The notes below the pieces were generated by a model. That model made no database searches, had not been told where the DNA came from, and worked only from the letters and a program-made list of their open reading frames with translations. DNA of 64,000 nucleotides from Elmis aenea. Lineage: Eukaryota; Arthropoda; Insecta; Coleoptera; Elmidae. The stretch covers positions 1,860,868 to 1,924,867 of the forward strand of contig OX393577.1 of assembly GCA_947652605.1 (NCBI GenBank), given 5' to 3'. This document shows positions 48,281 through 59,245 of this stretch, piece after piece (the stretch's first letter is position 1; every line of letters begins with the position of its first letter). Position numbers and translations under genes: made by a program.

Positions 48281-51200
48281 ATTTAGGTAATTTTGTAATT
48301 ATATTAATTGCTACTTGCATTAATATGAATGTTGAGTTGCCTTAAAATACGACGATTAAATTAAAATGGAGACTACAAAACGGTTTAATAAATTATAGGT
48401 AAATGTGGGGTACGTTCCATGTAATGAGTAACGTTCTAAGAAATTCTAGCTGATTTGCAAAAACAATCTTAATAACCTACGGCAATAAAGATTCTTAATT
48501 TGGATATTTAAAAAAATACATAATAATTTACTAAGCAACACATCATTAAATAATCTATAAGATTTATTTTCCTAATGATCGAACTTTTCTGTCAAGCGAA
48601 AACCTTCAACGGCGATTTTTTTAATTGCTGTCATGGTTTTTTCTATGGCTTAGTTTTGGTAAAATTTTAATACAACAACAAAGAATTAATTGATTTTTCA
48701 AGTTGTGTCTGATGTATTCTCCACGAATATAGAACCATTAAAGAAACAACAAACACGCCATAATTTTATTGTCAAAAAGGAATTTATTATTTATTCAACA
48801 TAATTGTCGACGTCGAAATTTCAGAAGTAATAATAATAAGTACAGTATATAAACGTGCGAGCTACCAGCTGTAGGCAAAAGCCTCGAGTAGATCAACCCC
48901 ATTATCAGACAAGATAATTTCAAACATGTCCATCATTGTCACCGTCTTGACACAAATATCAAATAATTGTTCTCATTATTTCCATATTAAGAATCGGAGC
49001 TTGCGATTTACTTCAAATATTTGTTTAAGATCGATACCTTAAACCTGTTCTTCCAAGTAATGCACTTCTACGACACCATAACAAGAGCGAGACAAATTAG
49101 AAACTCATTACGCTGTTATAAACCGTTTATTAATATAATACACTTTTCTATAAATAACAGCATTTTTAACAAAAACTAATATAGCATTCTCAAGATACTG
49201 CAGACAATTATGAAAAATAATACAGCACAAGTATGTTCAGACAATTGCTAAGTATCGGCAACAACTAGCAAACGTTTATAGTCATATATGATGTGTATAA
49301 TTTTCAGTAACGTAGAGCCCTCTGAAATCGTACACAAAATAAGTTCAAAGATATTTTTGTACGCACACATTAAAATTGAGTGTTGTGCTTCGCAATAATT
49401 ATACAAGCAAATCGTAACCAACCGAAAAAACCTAATTTTAAATGCAAATTTTCCATAATTAAATTTGTATACGTCAATCAAGGGCACTTATAGGTAATTA
49501 TGGAATTATTTGTTACAGTATTTAGGTTATTATAATTTTAATTACGTTTTACAGCCACAGATAAATTTACAGCGTTGATAAAAACGATTTTTTTTAGCAT
49601 CGGCCTTTATCCCCACCACTCAAAAATTCAATGAGTCGGCCCGGTATTGTAACGATGGCCCCGATACACGTCATTCAACTTTTGCAATATTTAACTTAAA
49701 CTATAATAAAAAAATTAAAGTTTAAACTAATGATGTCATTGTAAGATAAAACATGAAATTATTTTTCCTGTATTAACGAATTTTCAAAAAAATCTTAAAT
49801 GCACGTTGCTCAGAACTATACGAATTGCTGTTAAAATTTTATAAATTTGTAATATGTATATTAAAACAGTTTTTGAGAAACCGTCCTAAAGTTTCAGAGA
49901 TACAACAAAATAGTAATGACTAGTACAACCATCTAACACCATCGTAATAAAACATTTATTGGACTGAAAACGGTATAGCTAAAATGTAAAAAAATTGAAG
50001 CATAAAGTGTAGTTTTGTGCTGTTAAAATATGAAATAATTATTTTTGAGAAATCTGTGAAACGGAAGCTGATACATGTAATGTTCTTTACGCTATGCGTA
50101 AGTGTTTTACACTGTTGATATGCCTTTTATTAGTCCACACTTTGATAAGTACAGCAAAAATTGTTAAGTAAGCTGTCACACATTCAATCTTTGCCTATAA
50201 TAATAGGCAAAAATTATTTTTTTTAACCACCGCATATAGGTAACAAGTATGTATTATGTTGCAAGTAATAATCTTCTCAAGTAACCCTTCTTTAGTGGTA
50301 TTACTGCTCAAATTGTATTCCTCAGGAGTCAGGAGCAACAGCACACTATTAAACAATATTTTAAAAATTATGAAATGTAAAATACCAAAGAAACAAACAA
50401 ATACAATGAAGTAAAACTATATTTTAAGTAAAAGATTATTTCTAAATTTTGTTTTTGAGCCATTGTTTGGAATTTAAATGAAATTTCGGTGTCGAAAAAA
50501 TTTACTTTACCTACGAAAACACAATATTTTTTTGTGTTGATGATTCGCTGAAACCTTGTTACCTTTAATTTTTTTTTAATTAACTGATGGACAACATTGA
50601 CTATAATTGAGTTTACAGTTTCTATTAAAAAACGTAAAAGTTTTTGATTCTTTCTAGAAATAATTTTTTTCGATTTCGTAGCATAAAACTTCAATACGAT
50701 TTAAAATTCGTTTAGATCACTTGACGTCATGGAATATAAATACAAAAGAAAATTTTTGTTTATAATGATGAAGTACCTTGCTTAAGTTGTCAAACTTAAC
50801 AACGTCCAATTAGATAATTGACGTTATTAAGCTATTTTTTCAATAAAAGCCGTATTCAAATTCCTCGCAATTAAATGCTCTTTAGACGCTATGTAAAGAA
50901 AGTTTTGTTAATAGCGGCGAACCTTAATTAATTATTTTTTTCGTTAAATTCAAATATGTAATCTTGTCGATGTTTAATTCCAAGGCATAAACTATAATTA
51001 AAGAGAATTATTTTTAACATGGTAAGTATCCCAGGCTTAAATACACGATTTGTTATTTTGATTTATCAAAATAATTATTAAATAATGTACACTTATCACA
51101 GCGGACCTTAAAATTATTGCTTTTATATTCACACTTGCCTCCACCTTTAATTGCTAGAGCCGCTGCAGTAAAGTGTATGCTAATTCCCCTATTATATTCA

Positions 51201-51770
51201 GTGCTATATGGACTTTTTCCAGATAGTCGTTCATCTTGCGCAGCTGTCCCTTTCGCTAATCAGCAATGAAGTGAGACGGGAGACGGTCAGTAGGTCTGAG
51301 GCAAGAAGCGATTATACACCCACGACCTGGCGTAATTGTGTACGTTCGTGAGACGAGATATGACCCCGGGCTCCTCAGTGGTACCAACAAACATGCACTA
51401 CTTTATAGACCCGCTGTCACGTCACTCAGGAAGAAATCTGCTTATGAATTACACAAAAGATGTTGCTGAACGCATATATTAGCAACAAAAATGTGTTACA
51501 ATTAAAGCAAGGGACTTGCAATATGAGAAATAAAAATTGTTAATTAATGCATTCTTCTGTTGCTTACAAATATGTGAAGGTTTTAAAATACTGTGATATA
51601 TATTTTGAATTCAGTAATTAAATAAATTTAAAAAAATAATTTTAAAACAAGCTCTTTTCAAAATGTACTAAAAAGAAGAAAATAAATTTTCTTAAAAGCT
51701 TGTTGCGGAAAGTTCATAGGTATTTAATTCAACTTTTTTATTTATTTTTTCAGAAGATAAATAGTTTCAA
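48281..51770. other. Long AT-rich stretch without a recognised gene
   Basis: Open frames at 49248-49487 and 50368-50694 (minus) are AT-biased and unrecognised. ATG|GTAAGTATCC at about 51018 looks like a donor but has no supporting exon. A GC-richer patch at 51110-51420 has no visible structure. No terminal repeats or arrays. Confidence 0.35.
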
Positions 51771-52385
51771 AATCTTCTTCTTAATCGGTTCCTCTTGTAC
51801 CTTTCTAGTGTCGAGGTATGCTTTTCTATTTCCTTGTTATATTTGTCCACGCATGATTATCGTTAGCTAATTGTGGCACATCTCTCCAGCTGACTCCTTT
51901 TTCTTCTAGTCTGCCTCACTTCTTTTTTCCATTTTATTTTTGGTCTTCCTTTATTTCTTTTCCCCTCCATCTGCATTTTCCTTCTTATTTTCGCGTATCT
52001 ACTTTCTGGCGTGCGTAGTAGATGTCCCATCCATCTTAATTGATTCGTCTCCATCTTTCTCCATCTCCATCTTTCTCCATCTCCATCTTTCTTCATTACT
52101 GATTTTATCGATCAGTCTACATCCCTCTATTCTTCTCAGAAATCTCATTTCCTGTGTCTGTATTCTTTGTTTATGTGTTAGTGTTCAAGTTTGTAAACTG
52201 TTCGTGAGAATGGGCACGTAAACTGCATTAAAAATTCGCGTCTTCATTTCTTTTGATATGTCCTTCTTACTTATCAAACATTTATTGGTGGCGTAGTAAA
52301 ATTTCGTCGCTGCCGCTATTCTGTTATTCAGATCTTCCTCCAATTTACCATTTTCTTCAATTATTGTTCCTAAATATTTAAAATG
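51771..52385 (-). pseudogene. RTE-like LINE 3' end (family F1), minus copy
   Basis: On the minus strand, FKYLGTIIEENGKLEEDL, then NNRIAAATKFYYATNKCLIS and KTRIFNAVYVPILT form the post-catalytic region of a LINE polyprotein. NQLRWMGHLLRTPESRYAK and GRPKIKWKKEVRQ form its C-terminal tail. It ends on the left in a (GAA)-type tail (TTCTTCTTAATCGG on the plus strand). An 18-bp-period CTCCATCTTT expansion at 52047-52095 has altered the C-terminal frame. It continues upstream at 52944-53147 after an inverted insertion. Confidence 0.8.
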
Positions 52386-52915
52386 TTTGATAAGCAAGAA
52401 GGAGATATCCAAAGAAACGAGGACGCCAGTTTTTAATGCAATGTTCGTGTTCGTACCCATTCTTACGTACAGTTCAAAAACTTGGACACTAACACAAAAA
52501 CAAAGAATACAGGCACTGAAAATGAGATATCTGAGAAGAATATAGAAATGTAGACTGATTGATAAAATCAGTAACAAAAACATTCGAAATAACCTAAGAG
52601 TAACTGATATTAAGAAAAAGATAGGGACGAATCAGTCAAGATGGCTTGGACATCTACTACGCTTGCTAGAAAGTAGATACGCGAAAATAGGATAGAAAAT
52701 GAAGATGGAGGTAAAAATAAATAGAGGAAGACCAAGAATAAAATGGGAAAAAGAAGTGAGGCAGAGACTAGGAGAAAAAGGAGTCAGCTGGAGAGATGTG
52801 CCACAATTAGCTAACGATAGGCAGGAGTGGGCAAATATAACACAGAAATAAAAAAGCATACCTTGACACCAAAAGGTACAAGAGGAAGCGATTAAAAAGA
52901 AGAAGAAATATTTAA
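52381..52915 (+). pseudogene. RTE-like LINE 3' end (family F1), inverted inside its own relative
   Basis: The plus strand carries the same 3' region as the preceding copy (for example GGCTTGGACATCTACTACG, GGAGTCAGCTGGAGAGATGT, GGTACAAGAGGAAGCG), ending in AAAAAGAAGAAGAA. It starts at AAATGTTTGATAAGCAAG, which is complementary to about 52264-52285. The two copies therefore form an inverted repeat with arms of about 0.5 kb and a loop of about 95 bases. Frames are broken. Confidence 0.8.
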
Positions 52916-52943
52916 AATTCTCTACCTGTTCTATCTTTTTTTT

Positions 52944-53147
52944 TTAGTCTATTGTAATTGTAACTGGTTCATGATTTTTCGCTATAACCACAACCTTTGT
53001 CTTCGTTATATTCATATTCATATTATAACTACTTAATGTATCTGCCCACACGTCTAGATTGAGTTGCAAGTCCTTTTCGCTAATAACTAATAGCACCACA
53101 TCATCTGCAAAGTCTAGTTCTGTTAAGGACATTGGTTTAAGTTTCAA
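52944..53147 (-). pseudogene. RT catalytic-motif fragment of the same F1 LINE
   Basis: LTELDFADDVVLLVISEKDL then MNITKTKVVVIAKNHEPV contains the FADD motif C of reverse transcriptase. In an intact F1 element this block lies just upstream of FKYLGTIIEENGK. Here the two are separated by the inverted copy at 52381-52915, which shows that the inverted copy was inserted into this LINE. Confidence 0.75.
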
Positions 53148-53914
53148 AATTTGAAATTTATTATTTTTCTATTATATACTATGTGGATTCGAGAATGGTG
53201 GAATAAAAAACCGAACATTTTTTAACCGACATTAAGCGTTTTTTTCCGCTATAACCGTAATTAGCCTTTATTAAAATTTCGTTCCAGTTTCGGATACTCT
53301 GTAAATTACAGTTAGTTACAGTTTTCGGTTTAATTCCGGTTCGACTCTCTGATTGCAACTTTTTATTTGATCGAATATACAGCAAAATGTGTTTAATGAA
53401 TTTCTGTGCAGAGAAAATCAATTTATTTTCAACTTTTTGACACATAGGAGACCAAATAAACCAGGCCAAAGAAACAAACTTGTATATTTATGGTTCGAAA
53501 AAGTTTCGAGCTCAATTTAATAGACAATTTTGGAAAAATTTGTTCGTTTACTGTCGATAGTATTATGTCCATTATAAATTCTGCTAGAAGTAAAAGCTTT
53601 TCTCTATGGAATCATCCACAAATACTTGTTAAACAAATCGATATTTGCATAATGGAGCTGCGATTCCGGTACCGTATCAATGCTACAAAATAATAGTGCA
53701 CCGATTTTTTAAAAATAATTTTTAAGTTATGCATTTACTACGTAAATAAGACAAAGGAAGTAAACAATAATTTTATTGCTGTATTAATTAATGTTTATTT
53801 AGATATTATGAATGTCTATAATACAACATATTTTATTATATTTATTGCATGCAATTAATTCTCTATATGCACAAATATGCTAATAACACCAGTTTGTTGT
53901 CATAAAGAACAATT
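53148..53914. other. Non-coding stretch before the DNA transposon
   Basis: AACCGAAC/CCGGTTCG-rich sequence at 53205-53345 resembles the GAACC-rich patches at 7.0 and 8.3 kb. Nothing else was recognised. Confidence 0.3.
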
Positions 53915-54243
53915 GAGGAGCAGACATTCAAAATGCGTTTTGTCCAAAATTTAAATTTTTGACTTTAAGATGGCGTTACTTTCAATAATACCATGTGTGC
54001 CTTCTAGATAAACCTAGACTTTCAGAACATATTCTGTCCCCTTATAATTCAGCGATAAAAAAGCCTTGGCCATTCAATATGCGTTTTGTCCTGTGTGCAT
54101 AGACTTTCAAAACGCGTTTTGTTTCTGTTTTGTGGACATAATGCATTTTGAATGGAACTGTTGTACAGATTACCCTATTTTTATAAAGTTCTTGTTTTCG
54201 TTACGTTGTTGATAACAGCTACTTAGTGTAATAAATTGTAAGA

Positions 54244-56094
54244 ATGGTCGACTGTGAAGATGTAGGAGACCGTGACAGAGGCAGTCGCAAAAGAAAAATT
54301 AATGCGACAAGTAGGGAAAGAAAAAAACAGATCAGGTAACTTTGCATATTTTAATTAATTTGAGGTTATGTATAACTTTAAATATTGATAGGTACTCCGA
54401 TCATGACTCTAACTTTTTATACAACCTTGCAACCATGAATTTTGCAATAGCATATCCCTTCAAGAGCTAAGGCAGTGTCGGGCAAAATTTTATCACCACG
54501 CAAATAAAATAAAACAAGATACAAAAATATCTCATCTGCTTCAAGTATATGCGCCCAAAAGGCAAAGGAGTAGAAAACTTACAGGAAAAAAACATCACAC
54601 TATGTCTGTGAAGTACAATTTGTGGGTTAGCTCAGGAAAGAAAGAGGTGTGCCAAAAAATGTTTCTATCTGTCTTTAGCGTGAGTCAGTGCAGAGTACAA
54701 GGCATAGCTAAGAGGATGAAAAATGGTTCGGGTATATCTGAAAACCGAGGAGGAGACCAGCGTTCAAAGAAAAGTATAGAAAAAAAACAAAAAGTGCAAG
54801 AATTTATTCGTAATTTAAAGGGCTAGAAAGTCATTATGGACGCGATAAATCTCGTAGAATATATTTATCTTCGGAATGGAATATTACAAAGCTTACAAAA
54901 GCTTATAACAAATATGTGGGGCCAAATTTCCAAGTTAAGTACAAATTTTTCAGGCGCATATTTAATTGTGACTTTAATATTGGATTTGGTTCTCCAGCTA
55001 CGGATGTTTGTGGGTTTTGTGTGCGTCATCAAACCCAAATAAATTTATGTCGTAACCCTCAAGAGAAAGTAAAAATCATGACAAATTTAAGAGTGCACAA
55101 ACTTAGAGCTAAGCAGTTTTATATGTTAATGAGAGAAGAAGAACCTGAGAGTGTTTCTTACTGTTTTGACCTGCAGCAAATTCAGGTTCTCCCAAAAGTG
55201 CCAATTGGAGATGCTTTCTATGCTCAACAAATTTCACTGAATGCGTTTTGCATAACTGATATTCCCAGCAAAACGCCTGTATTTTACACTTGGCTGGAAA
55301 CCCAAGCAGGAAGAGGAGCTATAGAAATTGGTTGTGCTGTTTTTGACTTTCTCATTAACATGAACCTCCCTGAGCATGTAAAGGAACTTAAACTTTATTC
55401 AGATGGATGCGGGGGCCAAAACAAGAATAGCCACATGGTGCACATGCTTATGATTTGGCTACAACGGCATGCACCATCTACATTAAAATCAATACGATTG
55501 TGTTTTCCTGTACGCGGACACTCGTACCTACCCGCGGATCGCGTTTTTGGAAGGGCAGAAAAACTTATAAAATCCTATAGTACTATAAAATCACCTGAAA
55601 AGTACTGGGAACTTTATTCGCAAATTGGAGAGCTGCGAAAATTAGGTGAAGAGTGGAAAGCTATTTATAACTTCAAAGAAGCTTTCAAATATTTGAAAAA
55701 AGTTTCCGCAATTAGCGAAACAAAGAGAATTTTTATTAAAAGAACAAAGAATGGAGGTGTAGCAATAAAAACAGAACAGTTTTACAGAAATGACGATGTG
55801 GCAAGAAAATATGAAACCCTGTTGCAAAAAGGGAAAAAAATGGACAGGATCGTTTTACCACAAGTATCATTAGGTAAACAACGTAAAGAAAAAAAAGTTA
55901 AGAGCCTAAATAAGTTACTGATAGAACTCGGTACTGAAAATTGGAGAGATGATCCAGAGTTAAAATGGCTTGCACCAATTCTGCCCGAAAATATAGAACT
56001 TGGTGGCGAAGACAATGATGAAAATGAAGAAGAGGAGGCCGAACAAATTGAATTGTGTCAATGTCATGAAGACGACGGAGGGGTCAAATTATAA
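54244..56094 (+). CDS. Putative transposase, spliced and split by a -1 frame change
   Basis: Exon 1 (54244-54335) encodes a short basic N-terminus (MVDCEDVGDRDRGSRKRKIN). The donor AG|GTAACT leads to an acceptor at 54471, giving QCRAKFYHHANKIKQD in frame. Exon 2 stays open to TAG at 54824. The homologous reading continues in the -1 frame from 54820 (GLESHYGRDKSRRIYLSSEW) to the stop at 56094. Downstream features are CGFCVRHQ (Cys-rich), YSDGCGGQNKN with a likely catalytic Asp, FPVRGHSYLPADRVFGR, and an acidic, Cys/His-containing tail. AATAAA follows at about 56117. The second frame has no stops over about 425 codons, so the gene is young. The family is normally annotated as uncharacterised, and catalysis is inferred from the TIR context. 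Confidence 0.75.
54336..54471 (+). other. Predicted intron in the transposase gene
   Basis: The donor AG|GTAACTTTG follows codon 30 plus two bases. The acceptor GAGCTAAG|GCAG restores the frame exactly (AG+G codon). The interval has in-frame stops from TAA at 54337 onward and a pyrimidine tract (TATCCCTTC) near its end. Another AG at 54450 is also phase-compatible. Confidence 0.55.
54814..54820 (+). promoter_or_regulatory. Candidate -1 ribosomal frameshift heptamer
   Basis: In the zero frame the bases are T-TTA-AAG, a canonical X-XXY-YYZ slippery site. TAG follows after one more codon. A -1 slip moves reading exactly into the frame that encodes the rest of the transposase. Downstream there is only a weak possible stem (ACGCGA/TCTCGT, about 19 bases away), so a stimulatory structure is not obvious. 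A one-base loss from a G run (GGGG to GGG) explains the data equally well. Confidence 0.35.
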
Positions 56095-56444
56095 ATTTTT
56101 ATGTTATTTTAAATCTTTGTTAATAAAAGTAAAGTTTATAATGAAGAGTGTAGTTATTTAATACTATCAAAGTGCATTATGTCCGTCCTTGGTCCAAACA
56201 AAAGGAGTTTTGTTCACTCTGGACAATCAAAATGCATTTAAGCGCGGTATATCTTCTCAATACTGCCATTAAAATTTAAAATTGAGGTTTGGCTTTTCTC
56301 AGTTATTAATAGTCCTAGTTTTACCTGTTTATTGACATTTCAAAGTTATCCCAAAAATGTATCTGTATTTCACAGCAAACTTTCTCTTTTCCTGAAAATT
56401 CTATAATTTGGACAAAACGCATTTTGAAAGTCTGCTCCTCAATT

Positions 56445-57137
56445 GTTGTGTGCGGAAATCAACTATATAATTGAAGTCTTCCAACATACTTGCTTCAAAA
56501 TGCCTTAAAGATAATAATTTTGAAACACAAATAATTATTCACAACAATCTGTTTAATGTGATAATCACACTAAGTTTTGTATCATGTGTAATTTAAATAT
56601 ATAACCGTTATTTAACGATACAGCTTTGAAAATAAAACTGCAATGGGAAATCGCTACGGATTTAACTAATTTACTCCATAACCTAAATATATCATGTTCA
56701 TGCCAATAGTTTATTAATATAATGGTTACGTGGTTAAGTGTTTAATAATATATATTTAACTATAATTAAAAGTTCGTATAAAACACATATTACGGCACGT
56801 GAAATGTTTAATATGTGCTTTTTAACGCATGATTTAAGGCAAATGGAAATCGACTAAAATGCATGTCAATATTTAACCTTTACCAGCTAATTAGTGTGTA
56901 AGTACCATTGAGTAGAAACGATTTGCTGTTGACCATGCGTCTGTAATTTGTTCTGTGTTTGCGGTAATTTGTACATACAAACTTTATTGGAAAATACATT
57001 GTAAAACAAAGTCCAAAGCGATTAACTGGAAGAAACGTTAACTATTTTTAAAATAAATTAAATAGCAATCATATGATAAAATTAATAACAATAACAATTA
57101 AATTCTGTTATTAAGTTTTTCTTAAATATGGGTGCAT
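56445..57137. other. AT-rich stretch, nothing recognised
   Basis: No gene or repeat seen. Confidence 0.35.
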
Positions 57138-57180
57138 ATACCGGGTGTCCCAGTTATCGTGAAAAGCATGGGGATCTTGT
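57138..57180 (+). mobile_element. mariner-like terminus
   Basis: ATACCGGGTGTCCCAGTTAT next to TA resembles the 5' terminus of mariner-family elements. Sequence rightward to 57700 is AT-rich with no transposase or opposite end recognised. Confidence 0.35.
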
Positions 57181-57725
57181 AAACGGTAAGAGATACAGAG
57201 TTGGTTAAAAGGGTCAAAATGATCATGATTTAAGAGCAACTATTCTATGAAAAAAATAGTCTTTAGAACAATTAACAGTTTTTACGCTATTAATAAAAAA
57301 CAAAACATGACGTTTGCGATTTTTGGTCTTAACTTGCTCGTTTAAAATCGTACTCAAAATATTTTTTCACATTATCAAGACACTTTGTTGAGTAGAATTA
57401 TTATAATTTGTTAAAAATTTTACCTATCTTCATTTTTTTTGTGGTTATTTTGAGATATACATACTTTCTTATTTTAAGTACGGGTCGTAGTTGGCTGTGA
57501 CACAATTAAAAAGATTTTTTTTTTCGTTTTATTTATGTGTGGGTGGTATTTATCTTAACGATTAACTTATTATAAATAGCAAATATCATACGTAAATTTA
57601 CAATCTGGATGTGATGTGCCAGGGGGGAAATAACTTTACAACTTGTTGGTTTTGAAGTTCTCTTACCACTGCTCAAAACTTTTCTACATCCCAATTTACA
57701 AATAATTAGACGACAGTTATTATAA

Positions 57726-59105
57726 ATCAAACCTATCTACAAAAAAGGGGATGTAAGTGACATAGGAAACTATAGGCCCATAGCCATACTCACAAACATC
57801 AGTAAGATATTTGAAAAAATAATCTACAACAGAATTGAAAATTACTTAGACCACTATGGCATAATAAACAACGCTCAAAATGGTTTCAGAAAAGGCAAGA
57901 CAACTACCCGTGCTATTTACATGGCAATCCGAAATGTACTTCAATCCCTCAACAAAGACAAACACACCATGGTCATGTGTGTTGATCTCTCAAAAGCTTT
58001 TGATAGTGTTGACCACGAGATACTGCTAACGAAATTAGAACACTATGGTATACGAGGGACCGCCCATAATCTTATAACATCTTATCTTTCGGAAAGAAAC
58101 CAATACGTTGCCGGAAAAGACACGTCAGGTAGATTTCTAAAATCCAACAAAAAGAAAATCAAAAAAGGAGTCCCGCAAGGATCAATCTTGGGCCCCCTCT
58201 TATACATACTGTACACAAATGATCTTCCAGATTTTGTCAAAACTTCCCTTATACAATTTGCCGATGACACATCTGCCATTATTAGTGACTCAGATTCCAA
58301 AAACTCTGAACAAAAACTCTTTGACTGTTTAGGCCAACTCCAACATTGGTTTACGTTAAATAATCTAACCTTAAACGTCAATAAAACGCAAGTTATAAAA
58401 TTTTCACAAAGTAAAATAACCTCCGACTTAAAATTTCAAAATAATTCCACAAGTATAAATGTTGTTAATAAAATATCTTTTCTTGGTTTACGTATTGACT
58501 CTAGACTGGACTGGTCATACCATATCGAACGCCTGTCACAAAGCCTGTCACGGTACCCTTTTGCACTAAAAAACCTAAAAAAATTGGTCAATGCAAACGC
58601 GGCCAAAACTGCATATCATGCATATGTCGAATCTAGGTTACGCTATGCTGTAATTTTTTGGGGTAACGCTAGTGACTCAGAACGCCTCTTCATTATACAA
58701 AAGCGATGTATAAGAAATATATTTGGCCTGAACTACCGAGATCACTGCAAAGAAACTTTTCGTGACAACGAAATATTAACCTTTTACGGTCTATTTATCC
58801 TCGAAGCCATCATGTTCGTAAAAAATAATGTAGATCTGTTCGAAGAGAATATAAGAAATCATGCAGCCAATACGCGACATAAAAAAAACCTAAAACCCGA
58901 TTGTTTCAAATATACCTATCTTCAAAAAAACGTAGCCTCCACAATTATTGCTATATATAATAAATTTAACACATCACCTGAGAGTATAATAAATCTTCCC
59001 ACCCGCGAATTGAAGAAGAAATTAAGAAAAGTTCTGATTTCTAAAGCTTACTATGGAGTAAGCGAATATTTAAATGATGCTGACTTTGTAAAATGTTATA
59101 TTTAA
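57726..59105 (+). CDS. Non-LTR retrotransposon RT, 5'-truncated but open
   Basis: Reading is open from 57726 (KPIYKKGDVSDIGNYRPIA, the RT N-terminal block) through ATG 57921 to the stop at 59105, about 460 codons without interruption. Relative to the ATG, motif A (CVDLSKAFDSVDHE) has its Asp at residue 22. Motif B (GVPQGSILGPLLYILY) is at 83-98, motif C FADD at 113-116, then LNVNKTQVIKFS. A thumb and C-terminal tail follow. All catalytic Asp residues are present. The endonuclease domain and any ORF1 are missing owing to 5' truncation. The best-matching group is Jockey/CR1-like. It is the youngest LINE in the window. Confidence 0.9.
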   Translation: MKPIYKKGDVSDIGNYRPIAILTNISKIFEKIIYNRIENYLDHYGIINNAQNGFRKGKTTTRAIYMAIRNVLQSLNKDKHTMVMCVDLSKAFDSVDHEILLTKLEHYGIRGTAHNLITSYLSERNQYVAGKDTSGRFLKSNKKKIKKGVPQGSILGPLLYILYTNDLPDFVKTSLIQFADDTSAIISDSDSKNSEQKLFDCLGQLQHWFTLNNLTLNVNKTQVIKFSQSKITSDLKFQNNSTSINVVNKISFLGLRIDSRLDWSYHIERLSQSLSRYPFALKNLKKLVNANAAKTAYHAYVESRLRYAVIFWGNASDSERLFIIQKRCIRNIFGLNYRDHCKETFRDNEILTFYGLFILEAIMFVKNNVDLFEENIRNHAANTRHKKNLKPDCFKYTYLQKNVASTIIAIYNKFNTSPESIINLPTRELKKKLRKVLISKAYYGVSEYLNDADFVKCYI

Positions 59106-59245
59106 ATATCATTTTTCTGTGTTTTTTCTTTTTTATTAACTATGTATGTTATTTGTAATGTACGTAAATTATTATTGTGACAAGTTCTACACCTTTCTTG
59201 GGATATTCAGAACAAATAAAGATTATTATTATTATTATTATTATT
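59106..59245 (+). repeat. LINE 3' UTR and (ATT)8 tail
   Basis: A short 3' UTR with AATAAAG is followed by eight perfect ATT units at 59222-59245. This is the microsatellite-type tail typical of Jockey/CR1-group insertions, and it marks the 3' end of the element. Confidence 0.85.

Larger units (their letters stand above)
53915..56440 (+). mobile_element. DNA transposon, near-complete, DUF7869-like transposase
   Basis: Inverted termini of 34 bp (GAGGAGCAGACATTCAAAAT at 53915 and its complement ending at 56440) differ at one position. AATT flanks both ends (53911-53914 and 56441-56444), a possible 4-bp target duplication; since AATT is self-complementary it could also extend the repeat. A subterminal motif close to TTCAAAATGCGTTTTGTCC recurs in both orientations at about 53927, 54073, 54104 and 54134, and on the right at about 56167, 56227 and 56410. 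The interior is one spliced gene plus a polyadenylation signal. The 4-bp flank and G-rich terminus recall the Sola superfamily, but I cannot confirm that. Confidence 0.88.

Noticed and set aside
51940..52221. Plus-strand frame resembling a secreted or membrane protein
   Set aside because: It is antisense to the F1 LINE C-terminus and includes the CTCCATCTTT expansion. The same antisense pattern recurs at 52632-52859 and 61455-61682.
54836..55042. Alternative plus-strand frame overlapping the transposase
   Set aside because: It is a shadow of the transposase; the homologous residues are in the neighbouring frame through this stretch.
58082..58381. Minus-strand frame opposite the LINE RT
   Set aside because: It is the antisense shadow of the intact RT, with no recognisable protein features.
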